A DNA stretch of 15,500 nt from an uncultured Collinsella sp. (GTDB lineage Bacteria > Actinomycetota > Coriobacteriia > Coriobacteriales > Coriobacteriaceae), in contig URBM01000031.1 of the NCBI GenBank assembly GCA_900545995.1, forward strand, positions 1 through 15,500. Reading direction: 5' to 3'. The position numbers and the translations under genes were made by a program. Within the stretch, counting starts at the first letter, position 1. Every line of letters starts with the position of its first letter. Of the stretch, positions 1-6,228 are shown piece after piece. The notes beneath the pieces were generated by a model, which saw only the letters and a list, made by a program, of their open reading frames with translations, made no database searches and was not told where the DNA came from.

Positions 1-3
1 GAT

Positions 4-37
4 GTCTCGTGGGCTCGGAGATGTGTATAAGAGACAG
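4..37 (+). other. Untrimmed Nextera (Tn5) read-2 adapter at contig end
   Basis: These 34 bases match the Illumina Nextera transposase read-2 adapter as I know it. The last 19 (positions 19-37, AGATGTGTATAAGAGACAG) are the Tn5 mosaic end. The bases before them (4-18, GTCTCGTGGGCTCGG) are the adapter tail. Bases 1-3 would fall in the index position and are probably also artificial. The glyS frame on the minus strand runs straight into it. In the forward frames it creates the telltale peptides DVYKRQ and MCIRDR, familiar from contaminated protein databases. This is library sequence, not genome, and any ORF starting in it is spurious. Confidence 0.97.
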
Positions 38-722
38 GGATGGCCTCGCGACGGCGCTCGGCAGAGAGCACGCCGGCGTCCTCGAGCACCTGCTCGTAAA
101 CAGCGGGGCTGGCGACCACATGGTCACCGGGGCCCAGGACGCGATGGCCGCGCGTGGTGTTGCCGCTCGTCACGTCGGCAAACGACACGGGCACGACGTC
201 CTCGCCCAAAAGGCAGCAGATCCAGCGGACCGGACGTACAAACGTGGCGTGCTCGTGGCCCCAGCGCTGAGAGCGGTAGTTGGGCCATTGCAGACCGGCG
301 ATGGTCTTCTCGCACAGGGCCGTCAGGATCGGGGTGGCCGGGGCGGAAGGAATGTTCTTCTCGGCAAAGACGTACTCACGGCCGTCGGTGTCCTCGCGAC
401 GGACCAGATCCTCGGCAGCCACACCGCACTTGCGGGCGAAGCCCTGGGCGGCCTTGGTGGCGTTACCGTCGGCGTCGAAGGCGATGTTTGCCGCAGGGCC
501 ACGTTTGACCTCGTGAACCTCATCGGTCGCGGTGGCGACGTCGGCAACGAGCGCAGCCAGGCGACGCGGGCTCGAGATCACGCGGACCTCGCCGTGGGCC
601 AGACCGGCCTCGTCTAGACCCTTGGCGATCATAGTGCCAAGCTGCTTGACGGCATTGTTCAGCGGTGCAGAGGGCATTTCCTCCGTACCGATCTCAAACA
701 GGAAATCCTTAGCGTCTGCCAT
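38..722 (-). CDS. glyS: Glycyl-tRNA synthetase beta subunit, N-terminal part (cut by contig end)
   Basis: This is the beta subunit of the alpha2beta2 glycyl-tRNA synthetase, which contributes tRNA binding for charging tRNA-Gly in the cytoplasm. The first 228 codons are visible. They start MADAKDFLFEIGTEEMPSAP, which carries the FEIGTEE(M/L)P signature at the N-terminus of every GlyS. Further on are the family-like segments RRLAALV and RWGHEHATFVRPVRWI. Full-length GlyS is about 690 residues, so two thirds is missing. The frame does not stop; it continues into the Nextera adapter, so the truncation is an assembly edge, not a pseudogene. The ATG lies three bases after the glyQ stop (TAAGCCATG), which points to translational coupling. 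Identity is certain. Confidence 0.95.
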
Positions 723-725
723 GGC

Positions 726-1637
726 TTACGCCACCTCGCCTTCCTGATCGGCATTCTCGTTGATTCCGGCGACCTCGGCCATATAGGCCTCGCAGCACGC
801 CTTGGCGACGGCGCGGACGCGCAGGATGTAGTTGGCGCGCTCGACTGCGGACAGCGCACCGCGGGCATCGAGCAGGTTGAAGGCATGGCTGCACTTCATG
901 ACGCAGTCATATGCCGGCAGCGGCAGCTTGCGCTCCAGGCAGGAGTGGCACTCAGCCTCGTAGTCGTCAAACTTCTGACGCATCATTTCGACGTTGGCGA
1001 CCTCAAAGTTGTAAGCGCTGAACTCGCGCTCGTTCTCCAGGAACACGTCGCCGTAGGTCATGGGCGTGCCGTCGGGCAGATAGCTCCACACCAGGTCGTA
1101 GACCGAGTTGACGCCCTGGGCGTACATGGCGATACGCTCCAGGCCATAGGTGATCTCGACGGGCACGGGGTCGACCTCGATGCCGCCCACCTGCTGGAAG
1201 TACGTAAACTGCGTGACCTCCATGCCATTGAGCCAGACCTCCCAGCCAAGACCCCAGGCGCCGAGCGTCGGGCTCTCCCAGTCGTCCTCGACAAAGCGGA
1301 CGTCATGGTCGTTGGGGTCCAGGCCAATGGCGGCCAGCGAACCCAGGTAGAGCTCCTGGGCGTTGACCGGCGAGGGCTTGATGAGCACCTGGAACTGATA
1401 ATAGTGCTGCATGCGGTTGGGGTTCTCGCCGTAGCGGCCGTCGGCGGGACGGCGGCAGGGCTGTGCATAGCAGGTGCGCCACTCGGCGGGACCGAGCGAG
1501 CGCAGCGTGGTCGCGGTATGGAAGGTACCGGCACCGACCTCGGAGTCATAGGGCTGCATAATGACGCAGCCCTGCTCGCCCCAGTACTGCTGGAGGCGCA
1601 GGATGATGTCTTGGAAGGAAAGCGATGAAGCGTTCAT
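726..1637 (-). CDS. glyQ: Glycyl-tRNA synthetase alpha subunit
   Basis: This catalytic alpha subunit activates glycine with ATP and transfers it to tRNA-Gly together with GlyS. It has 303 residues, normal for the family. The start MNASSLSFQDIILRLQQYW leads into GCVIMQPYDSEVGAGTFHTA, a hallmark of bacterial GlyQ. RYGENPNRMQHYYQFQV, the motif around WLNGMEVTQFTYFQQ and EITYGLERIAMY are further class II core segments. The ATG at 1637 is preceded by a GAGGGG Shine-Dalgarno-like stretch and by AGAGG closer in. The gene sits 59 bp after lepB and couples to glyS. Well-known actinobacteria such as mycobacteria and streptomycetes use a single-chain enzyme, so the two-subunit type fits Coriobacteriia better (inference). 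The C-terminal 20 residues are acidic and variable. Confidence 0.97.
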   Translation of the reverse strand: MNASSLSFQDIILRLQQYWGEQGCVIMQPYDSEVGAGTFHTATTLRSLGPAEWRTCYAQPCRRPADGRYGENPNRMQHYYQFQVLIKPSPVNAQELYLGSLAAIGLDPNDHDVRFVEDDWESPTLGAWGLGWEVWLNGMEVTQFTYFQQVGGIEVDPVPVEITYGLERIAMYAQGVNSVYDLVWSYLPDGTPMTYGDVFLENEREFSAYNFEVANVEMMRQKFDDYEAECHSCLERKLPLPAYDCVMKCSHAFNLLDARGALSAVERANYILRVRAVAKACCEAYMAEVAGINENADQEGEVA

Positions 1638-1696
1638 GCCTCTAATATCCCCTCGTCGAAACGATTACACGGTTAGGTACTGTACTATAGCGGTTT

Positions 1697-2260
1697 TTAG
1701 TCAATAGCGCCGATGCGGTTGAGCGGCCAGTAGCGCACAAGCGCCATGGCGATCAAGTCGGAGCGGTCGACCGGGCCAAAATAGCGGGAGTCAGCAGAGT
1801 TCTCGCGGTTGTCGCCCATCACCCACACACAGTCGTCAGGGACGGTGTAGGGATAGCTCACCTGAGCGCCGGGGGCTTGGACCGAAAGCGGCCAGCTCAT
1901 GCCAGTCGTATAGTCCTCGTCGAGCGCCTGGCCATCGACGACGACCTTGCCGTCCTGCAGGTCGACCGTCTGGCCGGCCGTGGCGATGACGCGCTTTACC
2001 AGCACGTCATGCTCGGAGGTGGCGTCGGGATTGTGGAACACCACAATGTCACCCTGTTTGACGGGCTGGCCGAGCCCGAGCGTCACCTTCTGCGCCAGAA
2101 TCTGATCGCCGACCTCGATTGTGGACTCCATGGAGCCGGTGGGCACCACGAAGGGCTCGACCACAAACGTACGAATCACGAAGGTGGCGGCGAGCGCAAT
2201 CGCGATGACCGCGATCCACTCAAAAGCGCCCCTCAACGCGGAATGCTGCGATGGAACCAT
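1697..2260 (-). CDS. lepB: Signal peptidase I
   Basis: This membrane-bound serine protease removes signal peptides from exported proteins. A single N-terminal membrane segment (about residues 15-34 from the ATG) is followed by the extracytoplasmic catalytic domain. PTGSME holds the nucleophilic serine (Ser43), KRVIA holds the general-base lysine (Lys89), and GDNRENSADSR is the conserved late box. The length of 187 residues fits compact Gram-positive type I peptidases. Two starts are possible. A GTG at 2266 overlaps the trmD stop (GTGA). An ATG at 2260 has AGGAG five bases upstream, and I prefer it. Either way the gene is coupled to trmD. It lies directly after trmD, with no rplS between them as often seen elsewhere. 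Confidence 0.95.
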   Translation of the reverse strand: MVPSQHSALRGAFEWIAVIAIALAATFVIRTFVVEPFVVPTGSMESTIEVGDQILAQKVTLGLGQPVKQGDIVVFHNPDATSEHDVLVKRVIATAGQTVDLQDGKVVVDGQALDEDYTTGMSWPLSVQAPGAQVSYPYTVPDDCVWVMGDNRENSADSRYFGPVDRSDLIAMALVRYWPLNRIGAID

Positions 2261-2262
2261 CC

Positions 2263-3030
2263 TCACTCCTCGCTCTGCGAATACGAAGCGTCCAGAATCT
2301 CCTGCGCGTAAGCGCGCTCCTCGGGCGTGAGCCGCGCCGTCTCAATCAGATCGGGACGCCAACGACAGGTGCGCTCGATGGCGTTCTTACGACGCCACGC
2401 ATCGACCTTAGCATGATCGCCGCTCACAAGCACCGGAGGCACGCCCTCGCCGTTGAACTCGGCAGGACGGGTGTACTGCGCGTACTCGAGCAGGCCTCCA
2501 TCCTCGGCGGTCGAGAACGACTCGTCCACGTTGCTCATCTCGTCGCCCAGGGCGCCGGGAATCAGGCGTACGACGGCATCGGCAACGACCATAGCGGGAA
2601 GCTCGCCGCCCGTGAGCACGTAGTCGCCGATCGACAGACGCTCATCGGCATACGCATACGCGCGCTCGTCGACGCCCTCGTAGCGACTGCACACAAACAG
2701 CAGGCGCTCACTTTTGAGCAGGCGCTCGGCCACACGCTGCGTAAAAGGCTCGCCACAGGGGGTGAAGAACACTACGGTGGGCTTGGGACCCTCGGAGCTG
2801 ATGGCCTCGATGGCCTCGATGGCCTCTGCGATAGGCTCGACCTTCATGAGCATGCCCTGCCCGCCGCCGTACGGCTCGTCATCGACGGTACGATGGCGGT
2901 CGTGCGTCCAGTCGCGCAGGTTATACGCCTTAAAATCAAAAAGGCCGGCCTTGCGGGCGCGGCCCAAAATCGATGTGGACATGACGGGCTCAAACATCTC
3001 GGGAAAGACCGAAAGGGTCTCGATCAGCAT
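2263..3030 (-). CDS. trmD: tRNA (guanine-N1)-methyltransferase
   Basis: TrmD methylates G37 of tRNAs with S-adenosylmethionine, preventing +1 frameshifting. The protein has 255 residues, typical for the family. It shows the SPOUT trefoil-knot motifs: DDEPYGGGQGM (50-60), SRYEGVDER (115-123) and GDYVLTGGELPAM (135-147), followed by LEYAQYTRP (181-189). The ATG at 3030 has GGAGG six bases upstream and lies ten bases after the rimM stop. The C-terminal end meets lepB. Residues 69-77 read EAIEAIEAI, encoded by three perfect copies of a 9-base unit at 2800-2826. It belongs to the rpsP-khpA-rimM-trmD ribosome/tRNA maturation operon. Confidence 0.97.
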   Translation of the reverse strand: MLIETLSVFPEMFEPVMSTSILGRARKAGLFDFKAYNLRDWTHDRHRTVDDEPYGGGQGMLMKVEPIAEAIEAIEAISSEGPKPTVVFFTPCGEPFTQRVAERLLKSERLLFVCSRYEGVDERAYAYADERLSIGDYVLTGGELPAMVVADAVVRLIPGALGDEMSNVDESFSTAEDGGLLEYAQYTRPAEFNGEGVPPVLVSGDHAKVDAWRRKNAIERTCRWRPDLIETARLTPEERAYAQEILDASYSQSEE

Positions 3031-3040
3031 GTTGTCCTCC

Positions 3041-3562
3041 CTACTTGTCCATATCGATCAGGCCGTCCATAACATGGACGGAAATTGTTCCTGTGTCGGG
3101 AAGATCGAGCACGACCTGCTCGATCACGGGAATCAGTACCTCGCCGTACCGATCGCCCTCGACAACCCAAACATCGTTAGCGGGCGTCGACATGATCTCG
3201 ACGATCGTGCCGAGCGAACCGAAGCGCTCGTCGACCACCTCGCGACCCATCAGGTCGGTATAGGCAGCGTCGAGCGAATCGAGCTCAAAGTCGTCACGAT
3301 TTGCCAGCACGTAGCATCCCGTGATGCCCTCGGCGGCCGTCAAGTCGTCAATGCCCTCAAACGAGACCAGATCGCCATCGCCCGTATCGGTGACGGACAC
3401 GACCGTGCAAAAGCGGTCGCGCTTGAGCGCCGGCGGCGTCAGGGCGACGCGCATGCCCGGCTCTAATACAGAAGGAAGCCCCCGCAGCGGCTGCGCGAGG
3501 ACCTCCCCCTTCCTTCCGTGCGGCTTGACCACACGGGCGATGTTTTTGTACTGGGACCTCAA
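3041..3562 (-). CDS. rimM: 16S rRNA processing / 30S assembly factor RimM
   Basis: RimM binds the 30S head (S19 region) and helps 16S rRNA maturation. The protein has 173 residues. The N-terminal barrel domain begins with the family signature VVKPHGRKGEV (11-21). The C-terminal PRC-barrel carries ANDVWVVEG followed by EVLIPVIEQVV. The start is TTG at 3562, four bases after the khpA stop. No in-frame Met occurs before residue 37, and the seven or so residues before VVKPHG match the usual family length, so the TTG is credible. The only nearby Shine-Dalgarno-like bases are AGGA, very close to the start. The start lies in the loop of a small hairpin (see 3551-3570), suggesting dependence on translation of khpA. 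Confidence 0.95.
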   Translation of the reverse strand: MRSQYKNIARVVKPHGRKGEVLAQPLRGLPSVLEPGMRVALTPPALKRDRFCTVVSVTDTGDGDLVSFEGIDDLTAAEGITGCYVLANRDDFELDSLDAAYTDLMGREVVDERFGSLGTIVEIMSTPANDVWVVEGDRYGEVLIPVIEQVVLDLPDTGTISVHVMDGLIDMDK

Positions 3563-3570
3563 GGTCCTAG
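3551..3570 (-). promoter_or_regulatory. Hairpin enclosing khpA stop and rimM TTG start
   Basis: In the minus-strand RNA, GGACC (3567-3563) and GGUCC (3558-3554) form a perfect 5-bp stem around the tetraloop UUGA. That loop contains the UUG start of rimM. Two more pairs (C-G, U-A) are possible outside one A/C mismatch. The UAG stop of khpA and the AGGA bases lie in the upstream arm. A ribosome finishing khpA would open the structure, so it may serve translational coupling. The function is inferred; only the symmetry is seen. Confidence 0.4.
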
Positions 3571-3851
3571 CCCAGAACCTCTACCTCGACAGCAGTGTCG
3601 AGGCGAGCGGCCAGTGCACGGGCGAGCGTGCGAATGGCCTTGATGGTACGGCCACGACGGCCGATGACCTTAGCGACGTCATCCTCGGCGACCGAAACCT
3701 CAATCGTGGAGGCGTCGTCACCATCGATGACCTCAAGGCTCACGGAATCCGGGTCGTCGACGATCTGAACAACGAGATATTCGACGAGATCGGCGATGCG
3801 ATCTGAGAGCATTGCCTCACCCTCGAGCTGTGCAGCGTCAACCTCAGGCAC
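3567..3851 (-). CDS. khpA: KH-domain RNA-binding protein KhpA (YlqC-like)
   Basis: This small KH-domain protein belongs to the family found between rpsP and rimM in many Gram-positives. KhpA pairs with KhpB/Jag there, binds many RNAs, and has been linked to cell elongation in streptococci. The KH core is visible: DDVAKVIGRRGRTIKAIRTL, with the GRRG loop that grips RNA. The start chosen is GTG at 3851, with GAGGAG six bases upstream overlapping the end of rpsP, giving 94 residues. An internal ATG at 3812 (MLSDRIADLVEYLV...) would give 81 residues, closer to the usual family length, and also has a GAGGG upstream. The N-terminus is therefore uncertain, but the family is not. Confidence 0.93.
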   Translation of the reverse strand: MPEVDAAQLEGEAMLSDRIADLVEYLVVQIVDDPDSVSLEVIDGDDASTIEVSVAEDDVAKVIGRRGRTIKAIRTLARALAARLDTAVEVEVLG

Positions 3852-3854
3852 GAT

Positions 3855-4196
3855 TTACTCCTCGGCGCCCTCAGCGGCCTCAGCGGCAGCCTTAGCGGCC
3901 TCGGCCTCTTTGGCGAGCTGCTTCTTGGACTTCTTGACGACGGTCTCGGTCTTCTCGCCCTCGTTGGCGGCCTTGACCAGAGCGGCGACGGCGTCGGTGA
4001 GCTGAGCGCCCTTGGACTGCCAGTCGGCGATCTTCTCGAGGTCGAGGTTGATGGTCTTGGGGGCGGTCATCGGGTTGTAGCGGCCAACCTCCTCGATGAT
4101 ACGACCGTCACGCGGGGCGCGGGAATCGGCGACGACGACACGGTAGTACGGACGCTTCTTAGCGCCGTGACGAGCAAGGCGAATCTTGACTGCCAA
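3855..4196 (-). CDS. rpsP: Small ribosomal subunit protein bS16
   Basis: S16 is a 30S subunit protein that binds 16S rRNA early in assembly. The canonical sequence starts MAVKIRLARHGAKKRPYYRV and includes ADSRAPRDGRIIEEVGRYNP. The start is TTG at 4196: it gives exactly the family N-terminus and has GGAGGAG six bases upstream. The same frame is open further upstream, but those residues are leader, not protein. The length is 113 residues against about 80-90 for many S16 proteins. The extra part is a C-terminal Lys/Ala/Glu-rich tail (about residues 80-113), likely flexible. It is the first gene of its operon, with its own promoter at 4253-4281 and a small leader hairpin. Confidence 0.97.
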   Translation of the reverse strand: MAVKIRLARHGAKKRPYYRVVVADSRAPRDGRIIEEVGRYNPMTAPKTINLDLEKIADWQSKGAQLTDAVAALVKAANEGEKTETVVKKSKKQLAKEAEAAKAAAEAAEGAEE

Positions 4197-4215
4197 AGGA
4201 AACTCCTCCAACCAA

Positions 4216-4230
4216 GCAGCTTTAGGCTGC
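4216..4230 (-). promoter_or_regulatory. Leader hairpin upstream of rpsP ribosome-binding site
   Basis: The minus-strand RNA reads GCAGC CUAAA GCUGC, a perfect 5-bp stem with a 5-base loop. It ends about eight bases before the GGAGGAG Shine-Dalgarno of rpsP and lies within the roughly 50-base leader predicted from the rpsP promoter. It could affect initiation or mRNA stability, or be an autoregulatory site. No function is established here. Confidence 0.35.
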
Positions 4231-4252
4231 AACTACAAACAAACAGTTGAAC

Positions 4253-4281
4253 ATAATACGCCATCGACGCGGGCAGGTGAA
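4253..4281 (-). promoter_or_regulatory. Predicted sigma-70-type promoter of the rpsP operon
   Basis: On the minus strand, TTCACC (-35, 4281-4276) is followed after 17 bases by TATTAT (-10, 4258-4253). The -10 matches consensus at five of six positions and the -35 at four. The predicted transcript start is near 4246, giving a leader of about 50 bases before the rpsP TTG. It drives rpsP-khpA-rimM-trmD-lepB-glyQ-glyS, since the upstream minus-strand unit is closed by the terminator at 5661-5704. Confidence 0.6.
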
Positions 4282-4315
4282 GTCCGTGAGACCAACTTCT
4301 TCGGTGTAGTCGAGG

Positions 4316-4351
4316 GCAAATCCATATCTTAGACAAGAATTCGGGATTTGC
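4316..4351. repeat. 8-bp perfect inverted repeat in the rpsP/dinB divergent region
   Basis: GCAAATCC (4316-4323) and GGATTTGC (4344-4351) are exact reverse complements separated by 20 bases. The dyad sits between the predicted rpsP promoter and the predicted dinB -10. A weaker second minus-strand promoter (TTGCAA, 16-base spacer, TAAGAT) would lie across it. It could be a regulator's operator or an RNA stem; neither is shown. Confidence 0.45.
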
Positions 4352-4385
4352 AAGCACATACACGCACCCCACATGAGCTGCGCGG

Positions 4386-4391
4386 TATACT
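4386..4391 (+). promoter_or_regulatory. Predicted -10 element of dinB
   Basis: TATACT matches the -10 consensus at five of six positions and lies seven bases upstream of the first dinB ATG (4398). Transcription would begin at about that ATG, giving a leaderless message. Alternatively it gives a 39-base leader to the second ATG at 4437, which has GAGG five bases upstream. No good -35 is visible at normal spacing. Confidence 0.4.
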
Positions 4392-4397
4392 CATGAC

Positions 4398-5651
4398 ATG
4401 GATAGACGCGAACATACATACGGTTATGAGGATGCCATGGGCGTCACGCCGCCTCCCTGGACGGGTCCGGCGGTGGGCCTGATGGACCTCGATGCGTTTT
4501 TTGCGAGCGTGGAGATGCTCGATCATCCCGAATGGCGCGGAAAGCCGCTCATCGTGGGCGGAGACGCCGATTCGCGTGGCGTCGTGTCCACGTGTTCGTA
4601 TGAGGCACGTCGCTTTGGCGTGCACTCTGCCATGGCCTCGGCCGAGGCGCGGCGCTTGTGCCCGCAAGCCATTTGGACGCACGGGCACTTTGATCGCTAC
4701 CGCGAGGTGAGCGCGCAGGTCATGGCGATTCTCGCCAACGAGACCCCACGTGTTGAGCGCGTATCCATCGACGAAGCCTTTATCGATATCACACCGGGTC
4801 GCTTTGCGCCCGAAGACCCGCTGTTGGTTGCGCGGCGTATAAGCGACCGCGTGGCAGCGCTGGGAGTGACGTGCTCCATTGGCGTGGGCTGCAACAAGAC
4901 GGTTGCAAAGATCGCAAGCGAGCGGGATAAGCCGTTTGGGCTGACCATCGTGCGCCCCGGAACCGAGCAGCGCTTTTTGGCCGCGCTACCAGTGTCTGCC
5001 ATGAGTGGCATCGGGCGCTCGGCCGAAGAGCGACTGCGCCGTATGCGCATCTACACCCTCGGCGAGCTATCACGTGCACCGGAATCCACCTTGGCCTCTA
5101 TTTTTGGCGTCAACGGCGAACGCATGCGCCAGCGTGCGCTGGGACTCGAAATCTCTGAAGTCACGAGTCTCGATGAAGAGCGCGAGGTTAAATCGGTGAG
5201 CAACGAGCGCACCTTTGCTAAAGATTTGACTGAGCGTGGGGATATTGAGGCAGCGATTGCGCTGCTGGGCGAGTCAGTGGGACGCCGCCTGCGCCGTCAG
5301 GGACTAACGGGCGCCACAGTGACGCTCAAGCTCAAGTATTCGTATGGAAACGGTCGATCGGTACAGCGCCGGCTGCCTCATCCGACCGACGATGAGAACA
5401 TCTTCGTAGCAGTTGCGCTCGAACTGCTCGACAACATCTGGCAGGAAGGAATGCACGTTCGCTTAGCAGGCATCGGCATGAGCGACTTTGACCATCAGGG
5501 CGGCATCCAGACTGACCTGTTCTGCGAGATCGATGACCGCGGAGCCCAATCCAGCGACCGACGCGACCTCTCCGTCGCCATCGACGCCGTCCGAGACAAG
5601 TTCGGCGACACCGCCCTATCCTTCGGCCGCCAATCCCGCTTCAACGATTAG
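4398..5651 (+). CDS. dinB: DNA polymerase IV (Y-family translesion polymerase)
   Basis: DinB copies past damaged template bases without proofreading. The protein has 417 residues. The palm motif DLDAFFASVE supplies metal-binding Asp30 and the steric-gate Phe35. SYEARRFGVHSAM and SIDEAF (Asp125, Glu126, catalytic) follow, then IGVGCNKTVAKIASERDKP, the helix-hairpin-helix SGIGRSAEERLRRM (203-216) and the little-finger domain. QTDLF (371-375) looks like a beta-clamp binding peptide. The start is uncertain: ATG 4398 (possibly leaderless) or ATG 4437 (GAGG five bases upstream), which removes 13 non-conserved residues. It is the only plus-strand gene, diverging from rpsP and converging on rsfS. I see no LexA-type GAAC-N4-GTTC box upstream. 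Confidence 0.95.
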   Translation: MDRREHTYGYEDAMGVTPPPWTGPAVGLMDLDAFFASVEMLDHPEWRGKPLIVGGDADSRGVVSTCSYEARRFGVHSAMASAEARRLCPQAIWTHGHFDRYREVSAQVMAILANETPRVERVSIDEAFIDITPGRFAPEDPLLVARRISDRVAALGVTCSIGVGCNKTVAKIASERDKPFGLTIVRPGTEQRFLAALPVSAMSGIGRSAEERLRRMRIYTLGELSRAPESTLASIFGVNGERMRQRALGLEISEVTSLDEEREVKSVSNERTFAKDLTERGDIEAAIALLGESVGRRLRRQGLTGATVTLKLKYSYGNGRSVQRRLPHPTDDENIFVAVALELLDNIWQEGMHVRLAGIGMSDFDHQGGIQTDLFCEIDDRGAQSSDRRDLSVAIDAVRDKFGDTALSFGRQSRFND

Positions 5652-5660
5652 TCCCTGAGG

Positions 5661-5704
5661 CAAAAAGAAAGCCGGGCAGGTGCGGAAAACCGCAACTGCC
5701 CGGC
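5661..5704 (-). terminator. Intrinsic terminator of the rsfS transcript
   Basis: GCCGGGCAG (5671-5679) pairs with CTGCCCGGC (5696-5704) over 9 bp. Inside it, TGCGG and CCGCA pair over 5 bp around an AAAA loop, with one G/A mismatch between the two stems. Read on the minus strand it is followed by a U-rich run (TTTCTTTTTG, 5670-5661), so it terminates the unit ending in rsfS. On the plus strand no U-run follows, so it should be a poor terminator for dinB. Confidence 0.88.
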
Positions 5705-5745
5705 GATATGCGTGAGGATAGCTAAACCCCGTCTCAAATGAGCTA

Positions 5746-6201
5746 CTAGAGGAGGTTGAGGGGGAGCTGGGGGGCGTCTCCCCAGAGTTTCTCGAGGCGG
5801 TAGAAGTCGCGCGCTTCGGGAGTGAAGACGTGGACGACAACCGAACCATAGTCCATGAGCATCCAGGTCTTCTGCTCGCGGCCCTCGATGGAGAACGGAT
5901 GCTCGCCGCAAGCCTCGGCGACCTTCTCCTCGATCTCGTCGACAATTGAATCAACCTGGCGGTTGTTGGTACCGGTGGCAAGCACAAAGTAGTCGCATAC
6001 GTCGGAAAGCTCGGTCAGGTCGAGCACCTGAACGTCCTCGCCCTTCTTGTCGTAGGCGGCCTGCGCGGCGGCGCGGGCGACATCCTCGGCGGCGACACCG
6101 CTCGCGGACAGCGAGGCGGCAGTGCGGTCGGACGTGGCGACGAAGCTCTTGTGCTCCACACCTTCAAGAATCTGCTCGTCGGTCATGGTCTCGTCGTCCA
6201 T
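5746..6201 (-). CDS. rsfS: Ribosomal silencing factor RsfS
   Basis: RsfS (DUF143/Iojap family) binds L14 on the 50S subunit and blocks subunit joining when nutrients are scarce. The 151 residues contain the full domain from about residue 37: YDKKGEDVQVLDL, then CDYFVLATGTNNRQVDSIVDEIEE, then WMLMDYGSVVVHVFTPEAR and FYRLEKLWGDAP. The N-terminal 30-odd residues are an acidic, Ser/Ala-rich extension; the family usually runs 105-120 residues. The ATG at 6201 has AGAGG six bases upstream, which supports the long form; another ATG follows at residue 6. It is the last gene of the obg-nadD-yqeK-rsfS series and is followed by a clear terminator. Confidence 0.95.
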   Translation of the reverse strand: MDDETMTDEQILEGVEHKSFVATSDRTAASLSASGVAAEDVARAAAQAAYDKKGEDVQVLDLTELSDVCDYFVLATGTNNRQVDSIVDEIEEKVAEACGEHPFSIEGREQKTWMLMDYGSVVVHVFTPEARDFYRLEKLWGDAPQLPLNLL

Positions 6202-6228
6202 GGAATACCTCTTTCTAGACAGCCCGAG

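Noticed and set aside
38..722. glyS as a pseudogene or truncated gene
   Set aside because: The frame is intact up to the adapter. The truncation is the contig end, not a mutation.
1638..1696. T-box or glycine riboswitch upstream of glyQ
   Set aside because: Only 59 bases separate lepB and glyQ, too short for a T-box leader. No specifier/terminator layout is visible.
1684..1704. Promoter for glyQ from TTGACT (1704-1699) and TATAGT (1689-1684) on the minus strand
   Set aside because: Both boxes look good, but the spacer is only nine bases, far from the 16-18 needed. A promoter cannot be excluded but is not supported.
4401..4430. LexA/SOS box near the dinB start (GAAC...GGTT at 4410-4425)
   Set aside because: The half-sites are eight bases apart and the second is GGTT, not GTTC. 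This does not fit the GAAC-N4-GTTC pattern of Gram-positive SOS boxes.
4398..5651. dinB as a horizontally acquired insertion because it is alone on the plus strand
   Set aside because: Base composition and codon use look like the neighbours by eye, and there are no flanking repeats.
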